A DNA stretch of 64,000 nucleotides, from positions 1 to 64,000 of the forward strand of contig JAURVB010002561.1 of the NCBI GenBank assembly GCA_033002965.1, in the 5' to 3' direction. The DNA comes from Piper betle. Its lineage: Eukaryota; Streptophyta; Magnoliopsida; Piperales; Piperaceae. A model generated the notes under the pieces. It saw only the letters and a list, made by a program, of their open reading frames with translations, was not told the DNA's origin and searched no databases. Shown one piece after another: positions 11,801 to 25,536 of this stretch. A program made the translations under genes and the position numbers. Positions within the stretch are counted from its first letter, which is position 1. Each line of letters begins with the position of its first letter.

Positions 11801-13545
11801 GGAGTCCGACTAGTGTTAGAGTCTTTGGCTTAGATAGTGGGTCACTAAGGGAGCATCCTTCAAGGAGAGAGTGATTTCCATGTACTCTGCGAGCACGATT
11901 AGGTTCCTACCTTGAGCCATAAGATTGAGCCTTACCCCGTGTATAGGAGGTACCTTCGAGGTTCTAATTAGGGCTTGCAGTTGAGGTAGTCAATTGCAGA
12001 ACAATCTTGAGGCGACTTAACCCTCCTAGCTTGGGAGTGACTCAAACGGGAACTCGAAGGGAGATAGTGGTTCTTTGGATGATTTGAACCTCATCCATTT
12101 AGAAGTGTGTGACTAGTACGATATCAAGAAATACATGCCTATTATTGGCTAATTGGACTAGAACTATTTATGAGCCATCTTTAAGACTCGTCATTAATTG
12201 GACTGTTCCATAGACTTGCCATTATAGTAGAGTCTAATCATGATGATCTTAGAGACATGTTGATAGACCTACCTATAATTTTGGCCACCGAGTATCCTAC
12301 ATAAAGATCTCATCACCCTCATCACTTACACGGAACTCTTGCATCATCATAGACCAGAGCTATGTACCTACCTAAGACAATTCCCTTAGCTCAGTGCACT
12401 TCTGCAGTGCACCTAATGTCAGATCCCCACATGAGAATAAGATACCTACTAGTTAGAGAGCTAGTGCATAACAATTAGCCTTGCACGAGAGACTTGGTCT
12501 CCTTTCCTGTGACACATAAATTTGGGACATAATTGAGTTTTCACTTGAGTATTTCAACAGACTCCTTCGGATATACTAGTCCTACCACTAGTTTACCTAG
12601 ATGGTTGAGATGAACAAACATTGGCCAATACACATGCCACAAACAAGATTTAGATTCTGTAGTGTCATGCAAAGTATATCTTCATACTACTTGATACACG
12701 TTGTGCATGCATAGATGTGCTCGTAGCCTTTCCATTGCAGAGAGCTTTCTTTAGCAGTTAGTGGTTATAAAGTGATACTAGATCCATAGTACGCAATAGA
12801 GTCATAGTAGCCATCATTGTTCCTTTATATAATAGAGTGAGATACTCAACTTGGGACCAAGTTAAATGGGACCTAGTGAGTAGTCCAATCCCTCTTGCAG
12901 GGACATTTGAGAGTTAGACCTAGACTAGCAATGTCAAGCTCTATAGCTAATTAGTCTATATCCTTACCCAGTACTAGTGTCCATCATATGACTACATGAC
13001 TCACCAGACACCTTAATATAGTCGCAGGACCTAAAGCAAAGTGCCCCGAGGGTAAATGCAGTTGACCTTTCACATTGATGAGGATTAGGGGACATGGTTA
13101 GGCATCAGCCTGTATACCTTGCACCCAACATAATTTTTCTTGATGTACCTCACACTAGTACCTTGTAGAACCCTAGAGTACCTACTTGACCAACCAAGTA
13201 GGCCCTTAGGAGTGAACTTAGGCTTTCCAGCCAAAGTCATTACATTACAGTCCCCATAGTTGGCAATAACCCTAGTGGTCATTCCATCTAGATGATTCCT
13301 ACACATGTGGTCCTTTCTAGCCAGATTAGTAGAACAATTACTAGCATCTTCATAGTTTGAGTGGCCAGCTTCGTGTTGGTCCATTTGGCAATGTGCAGCA
13401 AGCTTTTCAGGGAGAACTACTGTCCAGCTTATAGTTCAGTAGATGTAGTCTTGCCAGCTCAGTGGCTTTTTAGTTGAGTCCTCTGATCATAGTTGATGCG
13501 AAAAATTTTGGGGATAGAATTTTTATAAGATAGAGAAGTTGTAAA
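11801..13545. other. Unassigned, probably repeat-derived sequence
   Basis: Neither strand shows recognisable domains. A 99-residue minus-strand frame at 13384-13085 has no family signature that could be named. The base composition is less AT-rich than the surrounding intergenic DNA, which suggests decayed retroelement interior, but no gag, protease, RT or integrase motif was seen. Confidence 0.35.
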
Positions 13546-16500
13546 ACCCTAGCATTGGGTTAGGGTTTTACCCACTTGTTATCTTGCTCAGTTCGGGCCA
13601 GTCTTGGGTTTGAGTCAGTTTAGCTTTCAGACCATAAGTATGGAGCCAAGATGGTCGTATATATTTGGAGGCCGGGTATGTCTGATCTACAGATGATAGC
13701 TTCACTTATGCTACACCAGATCATGAATTATCAGCGTATTCTCTAAGTATATGGGTTCTTGCTTGTGTTAGCTTAGGACTAGATCTATGTCATTACGGCA
13801 TTTAGTGTAACACCTCAATTTGGCCTGAAGGGACGGACCAAATCATGATATTATAATTTAGAAGCTACTCATTAGGCTATCATATACACACTTTACAAAA
13901 GCGGATCACAACCTTCCGTGGAGGCTTAATACGTACATTACGCTTGGTTTTCATAGAATGCATGCGGAGTTTCTACTACAAAGGCATACCTTAGACTTAA
14001 AAGAATCCTATGTGAACACTTATAACTATAACAGAGGCAAAACCTCCCCTACGACTATGAGTGGTGACTTTAAAAATATGATGATCACTCCTAATTATTG
14101 AAGAACACCCCCACTACAGTTTTGAGGTTGCATGTTGTTGTGTACATCATATTCACACTTCTTAGCTCAAGTGATTGGGTTAAGCCTTCTTATTAGTTAC
14201 ATGAAGGTGATGCGAGTATTTAAACAAAGGTCATGGTTACCTGTTCCACATACACCATGCGAGTAATAATTAAAGTGTCAGAGAAATTATATAGCATCAT
14301 CGAGTGTTAGGGCATTAAACCCTAATACCCGAAATTCTCGTGGGTCTTCAAGTGGTGTGAACCGCAAGCTCCTTCACCTAATTACCCTAATACACAAATA
14401 GCTACAACCAAATACATTTAGTGTATTTGACTTAGCTCCTCTTGATGTTCCATGACTCTGGGCATTATATACCCTGCAAACGATGGTTAGCCTTGCCCCA
14501 AAGTATTGTAGCTCCACAGAAATAATATAATAACATAATGATAAAACACGGTAGCACAACCATCATGACATACATCCGAATCATAGAAGGTTCACATAGT
14601 TAGGGCACATGCCCATCATATTGTCATCCACAAAATACATAGTCTAAAATACACAACATAACATAGGGCCCCCATCACCACCACTATTGAGCTGCCTGAT
14701 CCATGCACCTAGACTGGTCAATGCTAGGGAACCTCACCTACATATAATATAAAACCACGTTAGTAATCAAATAAATTTGATTACAGGTCCGAATAACTAT
14801 CGGTAAAGCAGTAAGCTAGCAAACGGTTATTCCATTACCAACGGAAACTTAGGAAACTTCAAATTGCCTCACACTAGGCGGTAAGCAAGCATACTTAAAC
14901 AAGTGTCAGTGCGCATACACGGTTAATATTCATATTCGTACATACAACACTTACACCCTCACATCCTCTATATTTCACCTACCACAATACTCAAGTGGGA
15001 AAAGGAACGACTAAGTTAGTACTACAAATTCCAGAAATGTGTTACGTTAGGCAATACCCTTATACTCCACACTACCTCAGGGTTTGAAGGAGTACTAGTG
15101 TGGTCTATAAATCTCGTACACACTCTTACTTATAAAAGCCGTAAACACTAATATCTATACATATAGGCCGAGGAGAAGATTTAATACTTAGTTTATAGAT
15201 CTTATCTTTCGAAAACCATCAAAGGGTCTCAACCTTGAAGTTTATTAAACACGTGTAGAAAACATAGCTAAATGACCAGACATCGAAGCAATCCGAAAAA
15301 ACACCGCTGAGGTAGTCTAAAATGCAATTAAACTAGACACAGAAGGACTCAAGTAGAGATGAAGCAAAGGGAGAGTCCTATGGACCTCGATGAGTAGAGC
15401 TTCATATTCTAGTCGGAAAGCTCACCCGCGATACCTAGCACAAAGATGGCACACAAAATGAGGAGAAACCTCTACACAAGCTCAACACTTAAACATCATT
15501 TAATTATCTTAATTAGATCCTAAGTGAAGTGTTAAAACTTATAGGTAACTAAATTAAGGTTTTGGTTCCATGTTTACTTAGTGGACTTTAATCAATTCGA
15601 GGGTTTTAATCGAATTGGCTTACAAGACGATGTTTCAGAAGGGCCTAACAATGTCCAAATGAGCTGAAATTTGGATGGATGGCCCCTAACATTCTAAGTT
15701 TCATAGGTAAATTTCACCATGGTTAGCCCATGGGCCAATCGAGGGGAACAAGGCCCATTAAGCTGGGCCCTAAGGTGCTGGAACAGTGTTCCTGGGCCTT
15801 GTACCAATTTTGTAACTTTTGGTTCATAGGCTAGAGGACTCCAAATAGACTTGGGTCAATGAGCCAAAAGGGCTACAATTTGGATCAATGGATAGGCTAT
15901 TTTTGAAGCTAACTAACCCTAACAATTTGGAAATTCACAAATAAAAGCGGGAACCTACCCAAATGGCCGCAAATTTTGTCATGGTGCTACTGAAACATAG
16001 GGTAAGGTGTGGACCAAGTTTTACTTAAATCCATTACTACTAACCTATTTTAAGGTAATTTACAGTTGGAGTGAAAAAAACTAGGGTTTTCACCCTGCAT
16101 CTTTACCCTATCCAAGTAAACACCTCCAAAACATACTTAGATAATTTTTACCCATTAACAAAATTTATATATTTAAATTAGACATTTATTGGAGTATCAT
16201 ATATTTTTACTATATTTTATTAGCTTAAAATTGGTGGCTTAATACATAACACAATCACAAATCATGTTCATAGTCATAAACAACACAGGAAATATAAGGC
16301 ATACTTAGGGATGATGTTCATGAGTATTTAGTGATTATATTAGGCTTAAAATTTACCACAAAATCCTAACATCACAATGAACAAACAAGAATGTTATTCA
16401 TCAACAGATCCTTCAAGGTCAGAGAGTAAAAATTGGAGAAAGGGGCGCTTATGTCATTCTAATGATGAAAGTTGCCACCTTTCCTCAATTTTTACCCTCA

Positions 16501-17716
16501 TGCATACGCATTCTAGGTCATGTTAGGTAAAAACCCCATCATAAAATTTGTATATATACATGTTGTTGGTGTAACAAAATAAGAAACATGTAAAGTTAAC
16601 ATCACAGTACCAAGATATGATATTCATACCAAAACATTGCAGATCAGTGACCTATGTGCATTATAAAAAGCATATCTATTTATGTACATGACAATATAAG
16701 ATACATGAGTACTCAAAATACTCCTAATAGGAAAATATACATGATAAAAGTGTCATAGAAATGAATAAATTCAAAAATGCAAGCAATAAACATCAAACAA
16801 CGGGCAATAGAGGCAGCACAAACCTGTAACTAACGAGGGAAGACCAAGGGGAGGTTAGAAACGTGGAGGAGGGTGATTGGAGCTCCAAGGATAAAGAAGA
16901 AGGCCAAGGAGAGGAGAAGAAGGTTGTTGGAGGTGAGGAGGGAAGGAGAAATGGTGAAAGGGTGAGGGAAAGGATGAGTTTTATAGAAAAAAGGTGGTTG
17001 GCTTGGTGATGTCTTAGGTACGGGTGTCATACCAAAAGAGGTATGAGTTGGATAATAAGGTATGGATGTCATACCTAAAGAGGTATGGTTGGATTAGATA
17101 AAGAAATATGAGTTGGGTTAGATAAAGAGGTATGGATTAGGCTAGCCCAAAACCCAAAAACTTAAGGTTTTTACCCTAAAGCGATTGGACCCACTTCGGG
17201 AATTGCACTATAGGTCCAAAAAGGGAGGTTAGGATGGTGAGAAAGGATTATCAAATACACGGCAAGCACACAAAAGACATGCGAGGGTCATGGTCCTAGC
17301 ATTTAACTATATACGACTCGACTGAACCAAACATGAAAAAGTCAGGTGCGCAGCATCTAAACAGACGTACCAAGCACCGAAGGAGGCTAAGGTCGGGCAA
17401 AGTTATACTATACCATACACAAACCATGACAAGAAGGACCAAACCCTACTAACCTAATTCAGGTAACAACTGAACCTATAGTAAAAACCTTGGGCAGATG
17501 GCCTGGGTTTTACATTTAGTATTTGTTCGGACCATTTTAGAGTATCACTTTTGCATGCATTTTAGGGATTTCAGATGACTTGAGTTCCCTTGTTGGCCCA
17601 GTTTGATTTGAATCTCAGATCATCACCAGCCAAGCTTAGGATTTTGAGACCCATTTACCTTTTCCACCTCGATTTACATCCATAGAGTCTTAGTTAGGCT
17701 TCAAGTCAGTTTTAAC
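13546..17716 (+). mobile_element. LTR, family A, left half, interrupted
   Basis: It starts TGTAAAACCC at 13546 and follows the family-A LTR to 13805. There it is broken by an inserted LTR (13806-17514) and resumes at 17515 (TTTAGTATTTGTTCGGACC), continuing to the LTR's own (TA)n site at 17717. The right half, starting with (TA)n and TACCCTAGGTGGACCC, appears at 23269-25536, and later sequence at 33907-34250. These pieces are best explained as one LTR split by successive insertions. Confidence 0.5.
13806..17514 (-). mobile_element. Solo LTR-like insertion with 5-bp TSD (TTTAG)
   Basis: The termini are TGTAACACC (13806) and GGTTTTACA (ending 17514), the reverse complement of the termini of the plus-oriented LTRs here. 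The element is flanked by exact TTTAG repeats at 13801-13805 and 17515-17519. At 3709 bp it is long for a single LTR but has no recognisable gag-pol. The (CT-rich on the minus strand) block at about 16830-17010 parallels the GC-rich core of the other LTRs and resembles 63905-64000. A solo LTR, or a non-autonomous element with similar ends, is most likely. Confidence 0.65.
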
Positions 17717-18407
17717 TATATATATATATATATAGAGGAGGGGGAGGCTGTACTGCAGCACAGCCAAGATGGCTGTGCTGCAGTATGCCAACCGTTGGAT
17801 TTAATCCAACGGCCGGATAAAAAAAAAAAGCTTTCTGGCGTTGTCGCCGCCGCCGCCGCTGGCCGACGCGTTGCCGCCACCCCGGCCAACGAGACGCCAC
17901 CCCCCTGCCCCGCCCGTCGCCGCCCCGTCGGGGGCGGCGACGTAACCCTCGCGGCGACGGGGCGGCGGATCTAGCCGCCCCGCCTCTTCCCCTGGCGGCC
18001 CGCCGCCGGGCGACACCACCGCCACCCCGTCCCCGCCCGCCACCCCGCCGCGCGACGCCCCTCGTCCCCCGCCCGCCACCCCGCCGCGCCCCCCTCGGCC
18101 CCCGCCGCCACCCCGCCGCACCCCCCTCGGCCCCCGCCACCCCGCCGCGCCCCCCTCGGCCTCCGCCCGCCACCCCGCCACGCCGCGCCCCCCGTCCCCT
18201 GTCGCCGCCCCCCCCCCGGCCGTCGCCGTGGCCGGGCACCCTTCCCGCCCCCTCCGCCGTCGCTGCTGCGGCGGCGCCGGTGGCCCTTTGTTTTTTGATC
18301 TTGGCCGTTGGATGCTAATCCAACGGCCAAGATCAAACTCCAGCACAGCCAAGATGGCTGTGCTAGAGTACAGGAAAACTTTTTCCATATATATTTATAT
18401 ATATATA
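17717..18407. mobile_element. (TA)n-flanked foldback-like element, copy 3 (compact)
   Basis: This is the clearest copy. It has (TA)9 at 17717-17734; a perfect 16-bp stem with a 3-base loop at 17751-17785; a palindrome CCGTTGGAT/ATCCAACGG at 17792-17812; a C-rich core of CCGCC-type low-complexity sequence at 17840-18285; a perfect 20-bp-arm palindrome at 18294-18337 (loop 18314-18317); a 15-bp stem with one mismatch at 18337-18369; and TA-rich sequence at 18387-18407. The two ends form inverted repeats of each other. It lacks the TTGACTCG array. It sits exactly where the host LTR family carries a (TA)n tract. No coding capacity is evident; the minus-strand Gly/Arg/Ala-rich frames are compositional. 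Confidence 0.7.
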
Positions 18408-18443
18408 GACACACACATATACATACATACATACATATATAGA

Positions 18444-21400
18444 TGTAAAACATGTAATTTGGGTCAGAGTTTTACAATAACGAATGAGTCGTTTAGCCAT
18501 TAGTTCGAGTCGAGTCAGTTTCATGACCCGTGTGTTGAGTTGAGGCCAGTCGTGTATTATGAGCGATGAGGAGGGTCAAGTGTACTGTAGTATATAATTA
18601 TAACATCAAAAAAGTGATGAGAAATGAGTTGACAGAGTATATGACAAAATGTAGTGTTTTTTATGTATTTGATCGTAGCAATTATTTTGAGGCTGAATAA
18701 TGCATTAGGACGCATTATATAGCGATTTGGGTGGGTTATTAGTTATAGAACATGTCATTTTGATGTTATTGCGCTTATAATATTTTATGCGATTTTTTCA
18801 TATTGTTATGGAATTTTTTGTTGGAATTTATTAGGAGTTAGTTATTATTTTTTACTTGAGATTGCCATCAAACCCTCCCTCACGATGCCTTTCTCCCCTA
18901 ATTCGGTTGCCACCCCTTCCTTTCCGCTGATGCTGCCTCCGACCACAGCACTGCCGCTAATTGACACCGCTGAGCTCCACTGGAGCATCATCGTGCTATC
19001 ACCCACTATCCTGGCCAGCCTCCACGATGCCATGCCCTTGCTCTGTGCACCTCAACGTCGATTTCGCCACTGACTGTGCCTTTGTGCCACCCCTTTGACC
19101 CTAGGAACCTTTCCCCCATACTGAGTGCCGCTACTGAGGCCAGCCAAGGGCCAATCAGACAAACCGACTAACACCAAATGTCACCCTCACCACCACCGTG
19201 GTTGCATTGAGCCCACAACCCCAATCTCCTTGCCGAAAAAGTAGCTGAAAAATCTCCAAAAACTGCCTGAAAATCATTGAAATTCACCGAAAAACCTAAT
19301 TTGATGGAATTTTCCGAAAGTCACCCGATTTTTGCCATAGTTCTCTAGCCAAACCTGATCCAACTTCGGACGTCGTCAAGTGCCAAATTCGAGCCCTGAA
19401 CTAAGCAAAAAACCTAGTCGTCACCGATCGTCGATGGTGTGAGGTATAATTAACTCTGACCTAATTATTTAAAAATTGATAATTATTAGCTCAACAAGCT
19501 AGAACTTGATTGATTAGCATAATAAAATATTTTGATTTTAAATAAAATGAATTTGTATGATTTGCATTGTATTGAATGAATGTTAATGACCTAATTAGGT
19601 AAATTAAGTATAAGTCTCTAATTAAGTGCAACGTAGCTTAGAAAATCGCTGTGAGTGCTTCTATTGAGTATGCTAGTTGGGATATGTGAATGCATCATCA
19701 GTGGGCGTTAGTTTTTAGTTTTGATGTGTAGCTATGGAGTAGTGAGCTCGCCACCTAGGTGCATGGACACGATTGGAGCTTTTACCAGGTCTATTTAGGA
19801 CTCACTTTTGGTTTGACTCCTTCACTCTATCGTGATTTATTTTAACAAGTAAGCAGGCGTGTCAAGTGGTGGATTTATTGTATCCCACTCCACACGGGTC
19901 GTTTAGTCATACAAATTTTTGGATTGATAATCCTCAAGGATGAGACCCCTCGAGTTTGTTTTTGAAAACTCAGATCCAGATCATGATGCCTTCTGGCCTA
20001 TAATATTAAAACCCCCTACCCAGACCTATGTACATATAGTTTTCTCAGGTTTTTGAATGACATGTGAGACAATGGAAAGTCAACTCATGTGCACCGCGAG
20101 CGGGTACACGCCAGTCAAAGTGGGCTCTGAATTGGTGAGCGGGTCATTCTATTCCTGAGGGATCCTGACAACTCCACCTTTGAGCTCCCTGAGAAGTGTG
20201 GAGGATTACGATAACTACAATGCAACGCATGTTTAGACTCATGGATTAAAAGGGTACTGAAGGTGCCTGCCAGAGAGTATTCGGCCTCTGTGCTTAGGGC
20301 TTTAGGATAATTAATTTTCCCGCGCAAGGGATAGTTTAAAAATATTGAGGCATCTGACAAGTTAGAATGAGACGTTGTTGAGCCAAGGCTAATGGCTCTT
20401 GAATAGTGTGCTTATGAGATTTTCTAATGTAGAAATATATGAATGATTTCATTTAACAGAGAGGCAGCTCTCCTATGCCAGTTTGATTATTAGTTATTTC
20501 TGGACCAGTAACACTCGTTATGAACATATTTATATTATATATGTAGGTGTAAACTGGAATGACTAAGAGTTGTTGACAATGTAGAGAGTAGCGATCCACC
20601 ATGCACACATGTACCTGCCAAATGGTATGAAAATTTGGTGTGATGAATTGATGTAAATTATGATAGACAAATGTTATAATGATTTGCAGCAGGAATTGTT
20701 CTGTGAAATTAATGAAATGGTTGGTGTAAAACCTAATTTTTTGTTAAGGTTTTATCTGATTTTAGTTTTGCCCTGTTCGGGTTAGTCTCTAGTCAATTTA
20801 AGCATGCTCAAGCTAGAATAATTTTAGAGCATGAGTATGAGGCCCAGATGGCCATATGAGCATATTATGGTGGCTGAGTATGTCCGACATATAGATGATA
20901 GCTTGAGTTAGGCTACAATAGAGTGTGAGTTATCAGTATATACACGAGGTATACATATGATTTTTATGAGTTAGCTAAGGTTTTAGGCCTAGATCTAGGC
21001 TATTGCAGTGTTTAGTATCCGTTTGGGATTTTTAGAGTATCTCATTTGCATGCATCATAGGAATTTTAGACCACCGGATTATGCCCGTGTGGCCCCAGGT
21101 TGATTGAGTTGTAGATTCTCACATGATTGAGTTCAAGGTTCGAGGCCCATTTAGCCTTCTTGTCTTGATTCCTGCCTATAGAGTTGCTTTTTGGATTTAT
21201 GTCAGTTTTGACTTTGGACGGTCTTGATCTGAGCTTATCATCCATATGTTTATTACATATACCCATAAGTGGGACCTATTAGGCCACGAGTTGTCAAGCA
21301 TCCCGATCGTGCCACATGGCATGATTTGAGCAGTACACTCAGCCTTAGCTTCACCCATTTATTTCCAGAGATTTCCCACAATTTTTGAGGATTTTCCCCT

Positions 21401-23266
21401 TAGCCCCACGGCCACTTTAGCTCGCCGCCAATGAGACCCTGGCCCTCTTTCGGCCACCTGATCAGTAAGGTCGTGACAAACTCGCAGCTGGCTATTAGTT
21501 TGTACCCACAATCGGCATCGGCATCGCCACAGTGGCCACCAGAGATATCATTTTTGAAGTTGATTTACGCTGTTGCCGCCACCCTTTCGGGCCACTTTTC
21601 GGTGCGGGCGAGTGTCCACTGGTGAAGTTGAGCACGCAGACAACTTTCCCCAGCTGAAATCTACCTTTTGAGCTGACACCGACCTTTGCCGTGGGCGCGA
21701 TCGCTGTCAGCGACTCACACTTTCCTGGCGGCATTTTCAATCTTTTCTGGCTAGCCGCCGACCGGACACCGCCGACTGTCAGCCCAGATAGTTTCCTCAC
21801 TTGACCACTGATCTTTTTGAGACCACCCACGACCACCATTGTGGCCGCGATCGCCGCCAGTGACGTTGCCACACCTGGTGGTGATACTGCCTGCTTTCCA
21901 ACCACTTTCTAGCCAGCCAACGGCCGGACTTCATTGACCGCCACCACCATCATAGTTGTCGTGGCATGGGTAGTCGATCCTGACTAGTGGTGACCCTAGT
22001 CGTGCCACCGTAGACTTTTTCCGGCGAGGGGCACTGCCGCTTCTGGTCCAGCCCATTTGCCTGTGCAGCGTCCAACTACCTGCATTTGTGTCTACTTGGT
22101 CATGCTCAGGTCTGCCAGTTTGCCAGCCCGTGTCCGAGTTCACCAGTCCGAGTCCGTGTCTGTGTCCATCAGTCTAGTTCATGTCCGACCAATCAACCCA
22201 ACCTATTTTCCAGTTAACCCAAACCGAGTTGGTTCAGCCCATTCAACTCGACCTGGTTTAGCTCGGTTCAATTTGGTTCAGCTCATTTTTGGACCGTTTT
22301 CATCCGTTCTTACACCGTTTTTGGCAATTCGAGAACCTCTATATTAGTTTTAGATGCATATTAACATGATTTAGCATGCTTAGATGTTATGATTACTCTT
22401 CTTTATTTATTATTTTATTTATTTATTGTTATTATTCATTTCCTATTATTCCTATATTTATTGATTATAATACATGTTAATATAATTACTTATTATTAAT
22501 ATTATTATTGATGTATTTACTTATTAATATTAGTTTTGTTTATGTTTACTAAATTTCATATTTATTTATTTATTTATCTATTGTTTGTTAGAATGTATGT
22601 TATTATTTATTTGTATTTAATTATGTATTCTTATATTATATAAATATGATATTATGAATATTCATGATTAATGAGTATTAAATATTGATTTACTTATTTA
22701 TTGAATTATAGTTATTATATATATATATATACTAACGTGAGTATATGTTGATATTTACTATATGACTTTAAACATGACTCGACTCGATCGTAATATTTCT
22801 GATTCGGTTCTTAGGTGAACTGAAATCGGGGTGTTACAGTTGGTGTGATGGCATTGCGAATAGAATTGAATGGGATGAGCTTATGGGGTCAAGACCCTAC
22901 TCAGGAAGATAAAAGATGATTATGATGTGATTGTATGTCAAAAGAAAAATATTTTGGCACTGTTTTACGTATTTATTGTTTTATACATATAATGTTTGTT
23001 GTTGACAAAGTGGTCCTTATTACATTTTTAAGGGAGACTCTTTCCGTTTTAGTTTAAAAATCTTGGATTTTCGAACTTTTAATGAGTTTGCATTCATTTA
23101 TAACCATGTTAGAACCTTAAGCATCTCATCCATACATTAAATCCTTGCATCACCATCTTGAGATGCCGAACGTACATCCAAGTAGGCTTAACCGAATTAA
23201 GTATATTAATGAACGGTTTGGTCGCTAGTAGCATTTACGGTTCGGTTTGTGGGAGAGCCGAATTGG

Positions 23267-23268
<2 letters not shown>
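18444..23268 (+). mobile_element. LTR, plus orientation, interrupted by a solo LTR
   Basis: It starts TGTAAAACATG at 18444, has a C-rich core (18860-19260) and a conserved segment around 19690-20320 (motifs AGTGGGCTCTGAATTGGTGA and GGTCATTCTATTCC). It is interrupted at 20725-22838 and resumes at 22844. The 3' end reads AATTGGGGT at 23261-23269, where an intact end would be GGGGTGTTACA, and runs directly into (TA)n. The same conserved segment recurs at 25310-25500 and 27640-28085, and in reverse at 29010-29570 and 32090-32620. Confidence 0.5.
20725..22838 (+). mobile_element. Solo LTR with 5-bp TSD (GTTGG)
   Basis: The termini are TGTAAAACC (20725) and GGTGTTACA (ending 22838). Exact GTTGG repeats flank it at 20720-20724 and 22839-22843, showing integration by an LTR-retrotransposon integrase followed by LTR-LTR recombination. 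The 2114-bp LTR contains the family-A block near 21255-21420, a GC-richer middle (21420-22330), an AT-rich TTATTTA stretch (22380-22700) and a short (TA)n at about 22717-22731. No internal coding region is present. Confidence 0.8.
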
Positions 23269-23310
<42 letters not shown>

Positions 23311-25536
23311 CTAGGTGGACCCAACTAGCCCACGAGTTATTGGACATCTAGATCATGCCATGTGGTAAGATTTGGGCTATCCATGTCAACCCTAGCAACC
23401 TCCCATTTTCCAGGAGTTTTCTCCCACAATTTGGACCATTTTTAGCTACTAGCACCCCGACAAATCTCAAGCCACCCGACTGGTACCACCGTTACGACCT
23501 CGTGGCCGACTATTGACCAGAACCCACCATCGGCGTCGGCAATGCCAATTTGGCCACCGGCAAAGCTATCATTTTGAACAAATTTCTATCGTTGCAATGC
23601 CTTTTGAACCATTTTCCGGTTCTGGCGAGCTGCCTTCGACCATGATGAACACCCAGATATCTTCCCCATGTCATCCCGATCGATTGCACCTAGCCTATCC
23701 AGCCAATGCTGTTGCATTCGCCGTTGGCGACCTCCTCAATTCCGGCAGCAATAACGTCACTTCCCAGCCATTTTCCGGTGAACCACTAGTGTAATCCATC
23801 AGTCACCACTAACATTATGCTCCTTGTTGATTACGTCTGGAGGTGACCGCAACCTCACCATTAGCATTTTTCGGTGATGCTACCGATGGCGCCATTGGGC
23901 CCAATTGCCCGCGTCCATGTCTATTGCCTGATTTGATTTGGCTGTCTATCCATGTGTGTATTCCATTGAGCACAGCTAGCCTAGTAGATTAACTCAGACC
24001 GAGTTGACTCGGTTTGACTTGGCCCAATTGACTCAATCGCCTTTTTAAGCAATTTTTTGCTTGTTTTTCAATCATTTTTGGTAATTCGAGACTCTCTACA
24101 TTAGTTTAGATATACGTTCACAATATTTCACACATTTTGATGTTTGAGTGCTTTTATTGATTTATTATTTAATTGTTTATTTGATTGATTTATTTATTTC
24201 AGTATTTATTTATCCCTTGTTATTTATGATTTGTCGTATATAATGCAGCTTTGTATGATTATTTTTTATTATTGTTAATGCATTTATTTGTTAATATTAT
24301 TCTTATTTATGTTTATTTTATTTTAATTAAATAATTATTTATTTATTTCATTATTTAGTCACACACATGCTATCATTTACTCGTGTTTAGTTGTGCTTTT
24401 ATATATTTGATAATTATATTATTACTATTCATGATTAATTGTTATTAACTATTTATTTATTTAATTATTTATGTATTTATTTACTAATTCATTTATGAGT
24501 TAATATTTACTTGCATTCTATCGCAAACTTATGTAGTATTATTTATATTGTTATTATTATTATTATTATTATTATTTGATTAAAGTATCATTTTTTACTA
24601 TTTATTTATTGATAAATGAATTTATTTAATTAATTATTTATTGACTAATTTTTTATTTAATTATTATTGATTATTTATTGACCGATTTATGTTCACCTTA
24701 GTTTAGTTGCTACTTATTATTATTATTATGTGTTTATTTGTATACCTATTATTTTGTTTATTGTTCTTTTACTTATTTGGGTTGTTTTTATTTGTTTACT
24801 TATTTACTGTTTGTGCGTGCCTAGATTTGTGTATCGAATGCTTATTGGTTGATCTATTTTGCATTGCCTATTATTTGAGTTGATGACATTTTTAACGTGA
24901 GCACAAGAGTTGTTAGTCTTTTTGTTGAGTAATGTGTTCCGTTGTAGGTTATGGAGTCCGAGCTCGTTGTAGATGTGCCGTCAAGAGCTTGGACCTTAGG
25001 TCCATTAGGACTCTTATCAGCTTTATTACTCTACTCTATCATGAATTTGATTTCTAGATAGTAGGACATGTTAAGTGACTATTTTATCTGACCCACATAA
25101 TATAGGCCATCTAGACGTATTTTACTTCAGTGATTAATAACCCTCAAGGATGAGATCCTTCACGTTATTTTTGAATTTAGCTCCACCTCACGTTGCCTTC
25201 GGGTCTACTTATATGATCCCCTTCCTAGTCATATATAATTTTTATTGAGTTTTTAATGAGTCAAGAGTTGGTAAATTTAACATTGCATATACTTTTAGTG
25301 GGTGCATATGTTGGTCGCAGTGGGCTCTGAATTAGTGAGATGGTCATTCTATTCCCGAAGGATCCTAATATCTCTATATCTTGAGCTTCCTCACACCTAG
25401 AGAGGCGTGGAGTAGACGGGTATTGTTCTATACAGTGCATGTCTAGACTTGTAGTATCAGAGGATACTGAAGGTGACTGCCCAAGAGTACTTGGCCTATG
25501 TGCTCTAGTCCAGGAGTTATACGGAGGCTTGGAGAG
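23267..25536 (+). mobile_element. LTR, family A, right half
   Basis: It opens with (TA)n at 23269-23308, then TACCCTAGGTGGACCC as in the copy at 11315. A GC-richer block lies at 23440-24050 and a long TTATTTATT low-complexity stretch at 24150-24800. The conserved AGTGGGCTCTGAATTAGTGA segment begins at about 25318. It is broken at 25537 by another LTR. It is interpreted as the continuation of the LTR begun at 13546. Confidence 0.5.

Noticed and set aside
13085..13384. 99-residue minus-strand frame as a gene
   Set aside because: No recognisable family, lies between LTR fragments, and no start or splice context supports expression.
17712..18453. Gly/Arg-rich minus-strand frames
   Set aside because: They are encoded by CCGCC-type low-complexity sequence inside the copy-3 element; no conserved domain and several frames open at once.
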